The notes: generated by a model from the sequence alone, not told the origin. DNA of 64,000 nucleotides from Betaproteobacteria bacterium HGW-Betaproteobacteria-7 (GCA_002840765.1 PHCE01000015.1:51439-115438); one strand, 5' to 3'. Shown: positions 17,432 to 26,648, numbered from the stretch's first letter. A program made the numbers and translations.

Positions 17432-19363
17432 CTACTTGGGCGCTGCCTTCATAGCCTGGAACGGCCCGTACTGATGGCGTTCCTGTGGCAACTTGTCGGC
17501 AAATGGGGGATAGGGCGCGTCTACCGGTTTCTTCTCCAGGTTCGGATAGTCCTTCTCCAGCCCGCTCATCTGAGGGCGATTCCTTGAGCTGATATAGCCG
17601 GCGATATCGTAGGCCTCCTCGTTGCTGATTGCCGGATGCGTCCACGTTGTGCCCAGTGGCATGTTGCCTTGAATGAAGGCAGCGGTGGTCAGCAGCCGGT
17701 TCATGCCGGCGCCATTGTTGTAGCTGCCCGCACCCCATAGCGCCGGGACGACGCGGCTTCCCGAACTGCTGGCAGACAATGACTGATAGCCGTTGCCGTC
17801 CTTGCCATGGCACGACATGCAGAACCGCTCGTAGGCCTGTTCCCCTTGCTGCACATCGGCCTTGCGGCTCGGTGCTTCGTATTTGGGCATTCCCAGGCCG
17901 GCAACTTTCTTCGGCATGTCTTTCGACAACCAGCCGATGTAGGCGACCATCGCCTTCATTTCCTTGCTGTCGACAGGCAGTGCCTTGCCGTTCAGGCTGC
18001 GCTCGAAACAACCGTTGATCCGCGGCTCAAGCCCTTGCACCTGGTCTTCGCGGCCCCGGTATTGGGGGTAGGCCTGGGTAACACCCATCCACGGCAGTCC
18101 AAACTGTTTGGTGCCGCTATCGAGGTGACAACTGCTGCAGTTGAGCGTGCTGCCGGAGAAACGCATCTTCTCGTTCTTCACGTCCGGGCCGAGCTGCGCA
18201 TGGGTATCGGTCACCAGCAGTGCGCCGTAGCGGATCAGGTCACCGGCGTCGCCCTGCGGAATATCCTTCATCTGCGGCGGCACCCAGGCGGTGGGCGGGG
18301 CATTCACCTTCATTGGCGGCGTGGTGGTGAGTTTCTCATCGGCCAGCGTGGTCAGGAATCTGAGGACGTTGTTGATTTCTTCGTTGGTCAACTTCTTGTC
18401 CAGCTGCAAGTAAGCCATCTGATCGACTGCCTCCGCCAGGTTGCCCACCCCGCCATCATGAAAGTAGGGGGCGGTCAGGGTGACATTGCGCAGCACGGGC
18501 GTCTTGAAGATGTACTTGTCGCTTTCCAGTTTGGTGACCTTGAAACGGCCCATATCCTCGCGGTCGGCATAGGCATGGAATACGCCCATTCTCTGGAAAG
18601 TCGTTCCGCCCAGGTTGGGGCCGTTGTGACACTGTATGCAGCCGACATTGATGAAGGTACGCATCCCATCCATTTCCTGCTTGGTCAGGGCTTGCTTGTC
18701 ACCATCGATAAAGCGGTCGAAGCGGCCCCGGGAAATCAGCGTCCGCTCAAAGGCCGCCACCGCCTTGGCAAAATTGTCGAAGGTCACGGGGTCTTTCTGG
18801 CCGGGAAAAGCTTCCTTGAAGTCGGCAGGATAGTGCGCGATTTCCTTGAGCCGCTTTGCCACCGCCTCGCCATTGGCCATGCCCATTTCAATCGGATTGA
18901 GCGGCGGGCCCTTCGCCTGTTCTTCCAGCGTTGCCGCGCGTCCGTCCCAGAACTGTGCAATCTGGAACCCCGCATTCATGGTTGCCGGATCGTTGCGGTT
19001 GCCGAATTTTCCTTCCGCGCCCTTGCCGGTTTTCAAGTTGTCTGCGCCGGCGCCCTTGTTGTCCAGCGGATGGCAGGAGTTGCACGACTGCGTCTTGTTG
19101 ATCGAAATCGCTTTCTCGAAGTAGAGCTTTTTGCCCAGCGTAATCATGGCCGGCGTGTCATTCTCACTACCCGGCATGGCGGCGGGAAGTTTGCCGAAAA
19201 TCGCTCGTGCCTGGATCAGCAGATCGCCATCGGGGGTGCCCGGTACCGCCTCTGCGGTGGATTTGGCGGTGGCAGGTGAGATCAGATTTCGCCCGAAATC
19301 CGAATAGCCCACGGCAATGAGCCCGGCCATCATGATCAGGGATGTCAGTACTTTCCGTTGCAT
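17432..19363 (-). CDS. Tetraheme fusion: cytochrome c peroxidase (CcpA/MauG type) plus TsdA-like diheme domain
   Basis: A 643-residue exported protein (N-terminal hydrophobic signal, residues 1-22). The first half has a diheme peroxidase pattern: CNSCH at 94-98, CIQCH at 242-246, NAGFQIAQFWDGRA and TPVLRNVTLTAPYFHDG. The second half has CSSCH at 409-413 and CMSCH at 515-519. RINGCFERSLNG around C452 matches thiosulfate dehydrogenase TsdA, where that Cys is an axial heme ligand. Both enzyme types normally stand alone at about 300-350 residues. The ATG at 19363 has AGGAG eight bases upstream, and a TTG two codons earlier is too close to it. The reaction is unknown; the protein could couple peroxide reduction to sulfur-compound oxidation in the periplasm (inference). 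Confidence 0.88.
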   Translation of the reverse strand: MQRKVLTSLIMMAGLIAVGYSDFGRNLISPATAKSTAEAVPGTPDGDLLIQARAIFGKLPAAMPGSENDTPAMITLGKKLYFEKAISINKTQSCNSCHPLDNKGAGADNLKTGKGAEGKFGNRNDPATMNAGFQIAQFWDGRAATLEEQAKGPPLNPIEMGMANGEAVAKRLKEIAHYPADFKEAFPGQKDPVTFDNFAKAVAAFERTLISRGRFDRFIDGDKQALTKQEMDGMRTFINVGCIQCHNGPNLGGTTFQRMGVFHAYADREDMGRFKVTKLESDKYIFKTPVLRNVTLTAPYFHDGGVGNLAEAVDQMAYLQLDKKLTNEEINNVLRFLTTLADEKLTTTPPMKVNAPPTAWVPPQMKDIPQGDAGDLIRYGALLVTDTHAQLGPDVKNEKMRFSGSTLNCSSCHLDSGTKQFGLPWMGVTQAYPQYRGREDQVQGLEPRINGCFERSLNGKALPVDSKEMKAMVAYIGWLSKDMPKKVAGLGMPKYEAPSRKADVQQGEQAYERFCMSCHGKDGNGYQSLSASSSGSRVVPALWGAGSYNNGAGMNRLLTTAAFIQGNMPLGTTWTHPAISNEEAYDIAGYISSRNRPQMSGLEKDYPNLEKKPVDAPYPPFADKLPQERHQYGPFQAMKAAPK

Positions 19364-19916
19364 GATCAATACTCCTGTGGTTTGACAAAATCGGGTGATG
19401 CCGATGGAGTGAGGCTTTGCGAGCTTCGCAACTCAATCCACGGGTGGCGCAATTCGCTGGACGAACGCCGCCACCGCTGGCGAGACGCGTTCAAGAAATC
19501 GTTCAAGGTTTGTGCTTGGCGCCACGAAGTGCCAACGGCTCAATGTCGTTGGCACGTAGCGGTGGCTGGACATCAAAGGCCGCCCGGTGCCCCAGTTCAT
19601 GTCATAGAGCTGAGTGCTTTCCTTGGTCCTGATCGTGTCCATTGCCTGCATTTGTCATGAAGTGACGCCCGCCGAAGGCGATAACCATGTAGTAAAAGTG
19701 GGCTTTGTTCCGTTCGGTAGCGCACTTAGGCAAGCTTCCCCTGAGCGGCCGATCTGCAAGCCAGATTTATGCGAACGGAGAACATTTCGAATCGGACTTT
19801 GTGCGTCAGCAGTAGAAGCACTACTGGTCACCAGAGGTGAGTGCCACTTCCCCGGGCTGGATTTGCCGGCTGCGCCAGCTTCGTCGATCATGGCGGCTGA
19901 TTGATTCGAGGCCGCC
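19364..19916. other. Intergenic stretch without a convincing gene
   Basis: About 550 bases. The AGGAG site of the cytochrome gene and a TTGACA at 19381-19386 are at the left. A 72-codon minus-strand frame (19433-19651) has fairly balanced composition (RYVPTTLSRWHF, NLERFLERVSPAVAAF), but no recognised domain and no clear ribosome site. I regard it as unproven. Composition is lower in GC than the flanking catabolic genes. Confidence 0.4.
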
Positions 19917-20609
19917 ATGGAAAAGCCCCACGCCCCTTCCTGCGAAAAGAACCGTGAAGTGATCCTCGACGTGCTTCGCCAGCACTTTGCCGATCGTCAC
20001 CATGTGCTGGAAATCGGCAGCGGTACCGGCCAGCACGCCATTTTCTTTGCCGAACACTTGCCGCATCTGACCTGGCAAACTTCGGATCGCGCAGAAAATT
20101 TGCCCGGCATCGCCGCCTGGCTGGACGAAGCCGCCCTGCCAAACACGCCGCCGCCCCTGCAACTCGATGTACAGCAAACCTGGCCGGCCCGGCGCCACGA
20201 TGCGCTTTTCTCGGCCAACACCCTGCACATCATGCCCTGGGCCGCCGTCGAGTCCCTGTTCGCCTGCCTGCCCGGCGTTATGGCTGGCGGCGCCAAATTG
20301 ACCATCTACGGTCCCTTCAACTACGGCGGACAATTCACCAGCGACAGCAACGCCAGTTTCGACCGCTGGCTCAAGGAAAAAGCGCCGCACCAAGGAATCC
20401 GGGATTTCGAAAAGGTGCATGCGCTCGCCCAGGAAGCCGGGCTGGAACTGCTTGAGGATCGGGCCATGCCGTCAAATAACCGCTGCCTGGTTTGGCAGAT
20501 GGTGCGTGGAATTGAGTTTGGGGGAGTTGCGGCTGGCGGCCAGGAGCGGAAATTCGACCTCGCCGATAAACAGCCTGTTGAACGGCTGCTCCACTCGAAA
20601 ACCTGCTAG
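19917..20609 (+). CDS. DUF938 SAM-dependent methyltransferase-like protein
   Basis: A 230-residue class I methyltransferase-like protein of the DUF938 family. The SAM motif is VLEIGSGTGQHAIFFAEHLP near residues 30-49, followed by LFSANTLHIMPW and YGPFNYGGQFTSDSNASFD. The family usually ends shortly after NNRCLVWQ. Here about 30 further residues (GIEFGGVAAGGQERKFD and on) follow, probably read-through of former intergenic sequence after loss of the usual stop. Substrate unknown. Confidence 0.8.
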   Translation: MEKPHAPSCEKNREVILDVLRQHFADRHHVLEIGSGTGQHAIFFAEHLPHLTWQTSDRAENLPGIAAWLDEAALPNTPPPLQLDVQQTWPARRHDALFSANTLHIMPWAAVESLFACLPGVMAGGAKLTIYGPFNYGGQFTSDSNASFDRWLKEKAPHQGIRDFEKVHALAQEAGLELLEDRAMPSNNRCLVWQMVRGIEFGGVAAGGQERKFDLADKQPVERLLHSKTC

Positions 20610-20932
20610 AAAGTCTACGAGAACAATTCGGCCAATGCAGCCGTTCGAGAAGTTAGCGGAGTCGGTCGGCAATGCGTCGCTAAGCAGCCCTTCAAGGGCC
20701 AGGCACCCTGTACGGCAGCTTCACAGTCAGGGGAAGTCACACTCCAGACCCATTGCGGCCATCCAGCTTTCTCCAGACCAGCCGGTCAGCGAAAACCAGG
20801 TTCATCGAACTTGGATGCTCCGAAGCGGTCGTTGGTGACATCACGTAACTGGCCATGAGCTGCCAGTCAAATTTCATTCTTATTTTTTGTGCAATATTTC
20901 GATTTTGTTAAGCTATATCGTTTGGCTGGCTT
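20610..20932. other. Intergenic stretch, nothing recognised
   Basis: 323 bases between convergent genes, becoming AT-rich at 20873-20920. No ORF, tRNA or strong terminator was recognised. Confidence 0.5.
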
Positions 20933-21619
20933 TCACTTTTTTCGACCGCCCTCACTTCGTAGCTTGGCCATTTCGATAGCCGTAAGATTTTGCTTGGTGC
21001 TCATTTTCCGCCATACAGTTGCCAGCCAAGGCTGTTGCTCACGTTGAAGACCGGTCGGGCGAAAGTAGTGCTCAAGTTCAACAAAGCCGGCCATCGTCAT
21101 CTGAAAACGCCACCCTTCAAGGCTGTGATAATTTCCGAAACGCTCGCCATTCCAACCCTCCAAGTCGTCGCCATGCGGGTTTGAGCTGAACAATACGCCA
21201 TCGAGTTTTAACGTCTCGTGCAATTGATGCAGCACCTGCTGAAGTTCCAGGGTTGGCACATGGAATAGGGAAGCGTTGGCGAAAACGCCGTTGAATCGCT
21301 CTTTCGGCAGATCCAGCTTGATAAAATCCTGCTGCCAAACCTCGCAGCCGCTGTCAGCCCTTGCCATCTGCACGAAACGTTCTGCGCCATCAAGCCCGAT
21401 GGCGACATGACCGAGTCCGGAAAATGTTTTGAGGTCGCGCCCCGGACCGCAACCAAAATCGAGGATGGTGAATGGCGGGGCGCCGGTGATGTGCCTTAGC
21501 AGCGCAGCAATGTTCTGGTGCACATCGTGATCACGCGTGCCCTCACGGAACGCGTCGGCACGCTGGTTATAGTGTGCCAGCGTCAACAAAGCAATCTGGT
21601 CAGGGGCGTTGTCCATCAT
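20933..21619 (-). CDS. Class I SAM-dependent methyltransferase
   Basis: A 228-residue protein with the Rossmann SAM motif ILDFGCGPGRDL near residue 52, an acidic residue after strand 2 (AIGLDGAERFVQMAR), and VFANASLFHVP for motif IV. It resembles general UbiE/Tam-type small-molecule methyltransferases. The substrate cannot be inferred from neighbours. It starts at ATG 21619 or 21616 without a clear ribosome site. Base composition is lower in GC than the catabolic genes. Confidence 0.8.
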   Translation of the reverse strand: MMDNAPDQIALLTLAHYNQRADAFREGTRDHDVHQNIAALLRHITGAPPFTILDFGCGPGRDLKTFSGLGHVAIGLDGAERFVQMARADSGCEVWQQDFIKLDLPKERFNGVFANASLFHVPTLELQQVLHQLHETLKLDGVLFSSNPHGDDLEGWNGERFGNYHSLEGWRFQMTMAGFVELEHYFRPTGLQREQQPWLATVWRKMSTKQNLTAIEMAKLRSEGGRKK

Positions 21620-21783
21620 CGATATTCAGGGCTATTGACCGAGCGTGTGTGCATGGAATACTCCTGTTACGTTGCAGCCTTGCAATCTGAGTTCAGCGCA
21701 TATTCGCTTCCCTGCTAAAGATAAGACCATGAACCCCGGCTTTAATTGACTGTCCTGTCACTGTTGCCATTGAAAGCCGATTA

Positions 21784-22935
21784 ATGTCAGCGATAACTCT
21801 TAGTGTCTGTCATTCTGCCGAGGCAATAGCACGTGAAGATTGGGATCGTTTGTGCCCGCCCGGCGATCCTTTTCTCAACGCCGATTTTATGGCAATACTC
21901 GAACGACACGGCCCGGCCGGGCGCGAATGGGGCTGGATCGCCTGTCATCTGGTAGCGCGTGATACGCAAGGTAGCGTGGTCGGCATGCTCCCGCTTTATC
22001 TTCGTTTCAATTCGCACGGTGACTTCATCCACGACTGGTCATGGGCGTCGGCCTACCGGCAACTTGGCCGTGTCTATTACCCGAAGCTGTTAAGCGGCTT
22101 GCCGCATACGCCGGCTGGCGGGCCGCGATTGCTGGTGATCGACGGCCAAGGTGCATCTGCCATCCGCCAGTTACTAATCGCCGGTGCGCAATCTTTGGTC
22201 GATAAATACGAGGCTTCTTCCTGGCACGTGGCGTTTCCCGATTCGGAAAGCCGAATGGCGCTACAGGATGCAGATTTACTGATCAGCCACAACGTGCAGT
22301 TTCATTGGCTGAACAATGGCTGCGGTGACTTCGACGGCTATCTCGCCACCTTTGCCGCCGACAAGCGGCGCAAGGTCAGGGCTGAGCGGCGGCGGGTATG
22401 CGAGAGCGGTCTCATCATCGAAGTGCGCCACGGTGGCGATGTCGATCCGGCCGAATGGCCTGACTTGCATTCGCTCTATGCCTTAACCTTTGAGAAATTC
22501 AACAACCATGCCGTATTTACCCCTGCATGCTTTGCCGAGCTGGCACAGGCGCTGGGTCGCCGGATGGTGCTCTTCATCGCCCGGTACGCTGGCCGTCCGG
22601 TGGCCTTGTCACTTTGTTTTCGCAGTGACACGGTGCTCTACGGCCGTTATTGGGGCTGTAGCGGAAACTATCACAGCCTTCATTTCGAGCTTTGTTTCTA
22701 TCAGGGCATTGCCTATTGTCTGCGTGAGGGCTTGCAGCGTTTCGAGCCCGGCGCGGGTGGCGAACACAAGATTTCACGGGGTTTCACGCCGACAGTAGTG
22801 CACTCGGCTCACTGGATCGCCGATCCGGCAATGCGAAAACTGATTGCTGGTCATCTGGAACAACAGGGCAGCGTGATTCAGGCATACCGGGATGAAGCAG
22901 CTGATCATCTGCCGTTTCGTTGCGAAGACGAGTGA
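21784..22935 (+). CDS. FemAB-like / DUF482 GNAT-fold acyltransferase
   Basis: A 383-residue protein with N-terminal FLNADFMAILERHG, then GMLPLYLRFNSHGDFIHDWSWA, and a C-terminal GNAT/FemX-like half containing KRRKVRAERRRV, LSLCFRSDTVLYGRYWG and FELCFYQGIAYCLREGLQRFEPGAGGEHK in consecutive stretches. This is the pattern of the DUF482 (peptidogalycan biosynthesis-like) family, predicted N-acyltransferases of unknown substrate. The ribosome site is weak. There is no link to the aromatic pathways. Confidence 0.82.
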   Translation: MSAITLSVCHSAEAIAREDWDRLCPPGDPFLNADFMAILERHGPAGREWGWIACHLVARDTQGSVVGMLPLYLRFNSHGDFIHDWSWASAYRQLGRVYYPKLLSGLPHTPAGGPRLLVIDGQGASAIRQLLIAGAQSLVDKYEASSWHVAFPDSESRMALQDADLLISHNVQFHWLNNGCGDFDGYLATFAADKRRKVRAERRRVCESGLIIEVRHGGDVDPAEWPDLHSLYALTFEKFNNHAVFTPACFAELAQALGRRMVLFIARYAGRPVALSLCFRSDTVLYGRYWGCSGNYHSLHFELCFYQGIAYCLREGLQRFEPGAGGEHKISRGFTPTVVHSAHWIADPAMRKLIAGHLEQQGSVIQAYRDEAADHLPFRCEDE

Positions 22936-23621
22936 GTGCTGGGGCCCTTCTCAGAGAAACAACGCTAGCGTTACTCGGATTTCTCATCGGCACCTGGTAG
23001 TGTCATATTTCCAGATCAACATCTATTGGGAATCGCTGAAGTCAGCTCAGAGTGACTGGTTACAACGAGGACGCGGCGATTCCAATGACATAAATTGGCC
23101 GGATTGAGGCATTGTAGGTGACAATCTGGTCGCCGAATTGCTGACATTGAGCGAGCGCAGACAAAGTCTTCAGTATTGAAATTGAATGGCTACCTTGACT
23201 GGCCGGTTATGGCCGATTGTATGAGTAGGCTTCAGCGCCAGTAAGCCGTCGTTCGCCAAAACCTGAAATTTCCAATGACAGCTTTGCGGCGCATGCGTCA
23301 CTGAGTACATCCGGCCATGAACGGCCGGTCAAGAAATCACTGCAATGCAGCCGTTCAGTTGCCTCGTATGCATCCGCCCGCTCTATATTCTGCGTCGATG
23401 CTTTTGACATTTAATTTAATACAGGATGGAATCGTGGGCAATAAGCGTGAAACCCTGGCTGAGATAGCCTTTAAAGCCGACGCAACTTGCCAAGTTATGC
23501 AGCAACTATCGAAGTTAGGGCGCAAAGCTGTCGCCCGATAACAAAGTTAGCGGATGGGCGACATCGATATCCGTTCATAAGACCAGATAATCATTGATGC
23601 CTTTGGGGGAAACGAATCCAA
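22936..23621. other. Long intergenic stretch with imperfect inverted repeats and a doubtful small ORF
   Basis: Nearly 700 bases without a confident gene. CTGGCCGGTTATGGCCGATTG near 23198-23220 has a diverged inverted copy near 23308-23332, whose core CCGGCC-ATGAAC-GGCCGG is itself a hairpin. A 35-codon frame starting GTG at 23434 with AGGA upstream ends at 23541. It is charged and plausible in composition, but unrecognised. TTGACA at 23404-23409 precedes it without a good -10. The region may be a decayed mobile or gene remnant. Confidence 0.4.
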
Positions 23622-23984
23622 TCACTTCCCGGCGGACATCTTCCGGCAGCTCGCTGCACAATCACGGCAAGCTTTTACGCAATCTTCCATGTCACCTATT
23701 GCTTCGCAGCTCTTTGCACAAGCTTCGCAAATGTCGGCACAGATTCCGCAAAGCGCCCTATGAAACGATGAGCCAGATAGCTGAAAGCTGGCGGAAGTTT
23801 GGCAGATTTCAGCGCAGCTCATCATCAATCGAAAATGGTCAGCGCCAACGTGTTTGCCTCCAGTATCAAGGCAATGAACCATTGCAGTATGCAGGCATGT
23901 TGCGTGGCAGTGACTACATGCATCTATGCAACTTTGCATTTCCTTGATGTGGTTCGCGTGGCTAGCCATCATTCCTTGGTTCAT
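23622..23984 (-). CDS. Four-helix-bundle Cys-rich copper-binding protein (DUF326/Csp-like)
   Basis: A 120-residue protein rich in Cys at helix spacing: CIDACSHCHATCLH, CAEICQTS, CGICADICEACAKSC and CVKACRDCAASC. This is the pattern of DUF326 proteins and cytosolic copper storage proteins (Csp3), in which Cys residues line the core of a four-helix bundle and hold many Cu(I) ions. No signal peptide was seen, so it should be cytosolic. The ATG at 23984 has AGGAG eight bases upstream; an in-frame start at 24146 was rejected as unrelated in composition. It could buffer copper for the copper or heme oxidases of the cell (inference). Confidence 0.87.
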   Translation of the reverse strand: MNQGMMASHANHIKEMQSCIDACSHCHATCLHTAMVHCLDTGGKHVGADHFRLMMSCAEICQTSASFQLSGSSFHRALCGICADICEACAKSCEAIGDMEDCVKACRDCAASCRKMSAGK

Positions 23985-24353
23985 TTGTCGTACTCCTAAA
24001 ATGGGTTTGGTGGGGAATGGCATTTCGCGGCGCCTCGCAGGTAAGGAGCTTGGTGGTGCCAGCCAGTGACGAGGATAGGAACCGACGCGTTGCGTGTCTG
24101 TTCGGCAGCGCGCATTTGTAGCTTCGGCTAGCATTGCGCTAACCATTCGTTTAGGCGGACGGCCCAGACGGGCAGCTGCTTAGCTAAAAATTTAAGGGTC
24201 AGCTTTCACCATTGGTCAATGGCCGCAAAGGGCACGAAGCAGCCGTTCGGTATGCGTAGCATCTCTCGTCCAAAGTCAGGCTGTTGGTCGCCAGGCAGAT
24301 GAGACAATCCGCGGCGATGAATTGACACAGAATCAGCGCCAGGGGAATGAGCT
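23985..24353. other. Intergenic stretch, no gene recognised
   Basis: 369 bases between divergent genes. TTGACA at 24323-24328 lies about 25 bases before the TTG start of the exonuclease, too close to be its -35. No repeat or RNA gene was recognised. Confidence 0.4.
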
Positions 24354-24974
24354 TTGGAAGTAGTCGCCGTAATTGACTTTGAAACGACGGGTTTGTCGCC
24401 GGCACAAGGCGATCGCGCCACGGAGATTGCGGCGGTCATCCTGGAGGATGGCAAGGTTGTCGATCGCTATCAGAGCCTGATGAATGCCGGCGTGCGCATC
24501 CCCGCCTTCATCCAGGATCTCACCGGGATTTCCGACGCGATGATTCGCGCGGCGCCGCCGGTGGCGGAGGTGATGCGCGACGTTTCGGAATTTGTTGGTG
24601 ACTACCCGCTGGTTGCCCACAACGCGTCGTTCGACTGCAAATTCTGGGATGCCGAACTGGCGCGTATCAAGCGCAATCGACGGCAGGAGTTCGCCTGTTC
24701 GCTGTTGCTGTCACGCCGTCTGCTGCCCCAGGCGCCTAGCCACAAGCTGGGCGCACTGGTCGAGTTTGCCCAACTGCCGGTGGCGGGGCGCTACCACCGG
24801 GCGTTGGCTGATGCCGAGATGGCGGCCAGCCTTCTGGTTCGTCTGGAAGAGGAGTTGCGGGGCCGCTATCAGGTTCGTGATGTCTCGCACGCGCTGCTGC
24901 GCAAGATTCAATGCGTACCCAAGGCCAAGTTGGCGCAGTGCCTGGATGAACATCAACCCGTCCGACCGCGCTAA
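24354..24974 (+). CDS. DnaQ-like DEDDh 3'-5' exonuclease
   Basis: A 206-residue exonuclease domain protein. Exo I is VIDFETTGL (Asp and Glu metal ligands), Exo II is VAHNASFDCKFWD, and Exo III is YHRALADAEMAA with the DEDDh His. It resembles stand-alone epsilon-like exonucleases rather than PolC. It begins with TTG at 24354, with AGGGGA seven bases upstream. Function is DNA or RNA trimming; the specific role is unknown. Confidence 0.88.
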   Translation: MEVVAVIDFETTGLSPAQGDRATEIAAVILEDGKVVDRYQSLMNAGVRIPAFIQDLTGISDAMIRAAPPVAEVMRDVSEFVGDYPLVAHNASFDCKFWDAELARIKRNRRQEFACSLLLSRRLLPQAPSHKLGALVEFAQLPVAGRYHRALADAEMAASLLVRLEEELRGRYQVRDVSHALLRKIQCVPKAKLAQCLDEHQPVRPR

Positions 24975-25012
24975 TCGCATGGTGGGGGCGACTGCTACGC
25001 TGGCCGAGGGGC

Positions 25013-25498
25013 TCAGCCCGTGATATTCGTCCAATCCTTCTTCGGCGGCAGCGCCACGCGGGCGATCGGGGCGCGCTCGGCGGCGATGACCTTGTCCATC
25101 ACTTCGTAGAGCTGCTGGATCAGTTCCGGACCGAAGGATTGTTCGATGATCTTGTACTGCTCAACGATTAGCGGGCCGAGTTCGGAGACCAGCTTGTCGC
25201 TCTTGGGGGTCATCCGGACCAGCACCCGGCGCTGGTCGCCGGCCATGCGCTCGCGGGTGATCAGGCCCATTTCCTCCATGCGCGAGAGGACGCCGGTCAT
25301 GCTCGGGCTGAGGATGTGGCAGGTCTCGCAGATTTCCCGCGGTTCCATCTCTTCATGCTCGCCGAGGGCGCGCAGGATGCGCCATTGCTGTTCGGTCAGG
25401 CCGAAGTGGGTGATGATCGGGCGGAAGTGACACAATAGCTCTTCGCGCGCTTTGAGGAAGAGCTGCGGCAGGTTGCGGTAGGCTAGTTTGCGTAACAT
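25013..25498 (-). CDS. hpaR: MarR-family regulator of the HpaR type
   Basis: A 161-residue MarR regulator close to HpaR, the repressor of homoprotocatechuate genes: FRPIITHFGLTEQQWRILRAL, then CHILSPSMTGVLSRMEEMGLI and the wing AGDQRRVLVRMTPK. Homoprotocatechuate-type ligands release HpaR from DNA. The gene is divergent from an HpaA-type activator. A palindrome in the shared promoter (25573-25586) recurs before other catabolic units of this window, so this protein is the best candidate to bind it (inference). Confidence 0.87.
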   Translation of the reverse strand: MLRKLAYRNLPQLFLKAREELLCHFRPIITHFGLTEQQWRILRALGEHEEMEPREICETCHILSPSMTGVLSRMEEMGLITRERMAGDQRRVLVRMTPKSDKLVSELGPLIVEQYKIIEQSFGPELIQQLYEVMDKVIAAERAPIARVALPPKKDWTNITG

Positions 25499-25565
25499 GG
25501 AAGAGGTGCTCGGGTCGGGTTCAGGAAGTGCATCCGCAGCGAATGCTACGCCGAAATGATACCAG

Positions 25566-25594
25566 TTGACTGACTAATATGTTAGTGATTGAAT
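25566..25594 (+). promoter_or_regulatory. Promoter with HpaR-like operator in the hpaR/hpaA gap
   Basis: TTGACT (25566-25571), a 17-base spacer and TTGAAT (25589-25594) form a rightward promoter for the AraC gene. The palindrome ACTAATATGTTAGT (25573-25586) fills the spacer. Leftward, CTAACA and TATCAT at 18-base spacing could serve hpaR, and its -35 also overlaps the palindrome. Binding here could control both genes. Confidence 0.7.
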
Positions 25595-25661
25595 CAAGAA
25601 AGGCAAGACCGGGCAGCGGCGCTGCTGCCTGGGTTCTGGTGATTGCGATGGGAGAGTGGAA

Positions 25662-26576
25662 ATGACGGCTGCGCCACTGCAGGCCATTCCCGATATTCAT
25701 ATCGGTCGGGTCTATGACCAGCGCGATCCGGAATGCGAGATCCACTACGAGACTTTCGGCCGCCTGGCCGATTTCTTTGGGCGCAACACGCCGGCGCACC
25801 GCCATTACTGCTTCTTCCAGGTGCATATCCTCACCCGCGGCAGCATCCGCCTCAATCTCGACGACGGCGTTTACTGCGGCGATGCGCCGCTGCTCATCTT
25901 CACGCCGCCGACGCTGCCGCATTCCTTCTATTCCGAGGAGGATACCGATGGCCATGTGCTGACTGTCCGTCAGGAGGTGGTGCGCGATTGGTACCGCGGC
26001 ATGCCCGGCCAGTGGCCGGAAACCTTGCTACGGGCGGCGGCCTTCGTCGAGTTGTCGCGACTGCCGGCGGCCAGCGCCGCTGACTTTGAAGCCCTGGTGC
26101 GCACCGTTGAATTGCTTCAGCGCGAGGCCGAAGGCGACGGCAAGGGGCATTCGGCCCTGCTGCGGGCGCTTGGCGAATGCGCCTTCATTCATCTCAGCCG
26201 CTTGCTGCTGGCACACGAGCCGGCCGCCGTGGCGCGCAGCGAGCGCAGCGAGGACGTTCGCCTGTTCCTGCAGTTCTGCGATCTGGTCGAGGCGCATTTC
26301 CGCGACCACCTGACACTCACCGACTACGCCGGCCGCCTGTCGGTCACCGAGGCGCGGCTCAACGACATCTGCCGGCGGATGGCCGACCTGCCTTCCAAGG
26401 AAGTCGTCCACGAACGGCTGCTGCAGGAGGCGCGCCGCCTGCTCCGCTTCTCTGCGGTGCCGGTCAGCGAGATCAGCTACCAGCTGGGCTTCGCCGACCC
26501 GGCCTATTTCTCGCGCTTCTTCACCAAGCGCACCGGCACGCCGCCGAGCCAGTTCCGCCTGGCCGGCCAGGTCTGA
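25662..26576 (+). CDS. hpaA: AraC-family activator of the HpaA type
   Basis: A 304-residue activator closely resembling HpaA, which switches on the 4-hydroxyphenylacetate hydroxylase genes in enteric bacteria. Shared blocks include ADFFGRNTPAHRHYCFFQVH (cupin effector domain), TDGHVLTVRQ, and a C-terminal double HTH with VTEARLNDICRRMADLPSK and LGFADPAYFSRFF. ATG at 25662 is preferred over GTG at 25656 for its GGGAG spacing. It lies directly upstream of the phenol-hydroxylase-type operon and so probably activates it in response to 4-hydroxyphenylacetate (inference). Confidence 0.88.
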   Translation: MTAAPLQAIPDIHIGRVYDQRDPECEIHYETFGRLADFFGRNTPAHRHYCFFQVHILTRGSIRLNLDDGVYCGDAPLLIFTPPTLPHSFYSEEDTDGHVLTVRQEVVRDWYRGMPGQWPETLLRAAAFVELSRLPAASAADFEALVRTVELLQREAEGDGKGHSALLRALGECAFIHLSRLLLAHEPAAVARSERSEDVRLFLQFCDLVEAHFRDHLTLTDYAGRLSVTEARLNDICRRMADLPSKEVVHERLLQEARRLLRFSAVPVSEISYQLGFADPAYFSRFFTKRTGTPPSQFRLAGQV

Positions 26577-26619
26577 ACCGCCTGTTACGAAAAGTACAAG
26601 TCATTTCCCCAAACGTCCA

Positions 26620-26648
26620 TTCATTAACATCTTAGTAAAAGGTTTAAT
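26620..26648 (+). promoter_or_regulatory. Promoter and operator upstream of the phenol hydroxylase operon
   Basis: ATTAACATCTTAGT (26623-26636) matches the ACTAAYATRTTAGT palindrome with two mismatches. It overlaps the -35 (TTCATT, 26620-26625) and spacer of a promoter whose -10 is TTTAAT (26643-26648) at 17-base spacing. The weak -35 fits an activator-dependent promoter. No sigma-54 -24/-12 element was found, unlike DmpR-controlled phenol operons. Confidence 0.6.

Noticed and set aside
20610..24353. Integron cassette array (short genes with long gaps)
   Set aside because: Genes point in both directions and no attC-like core sites were recognised at the gene ends. The recurring CAGCCGTTC word alone is not evidence.
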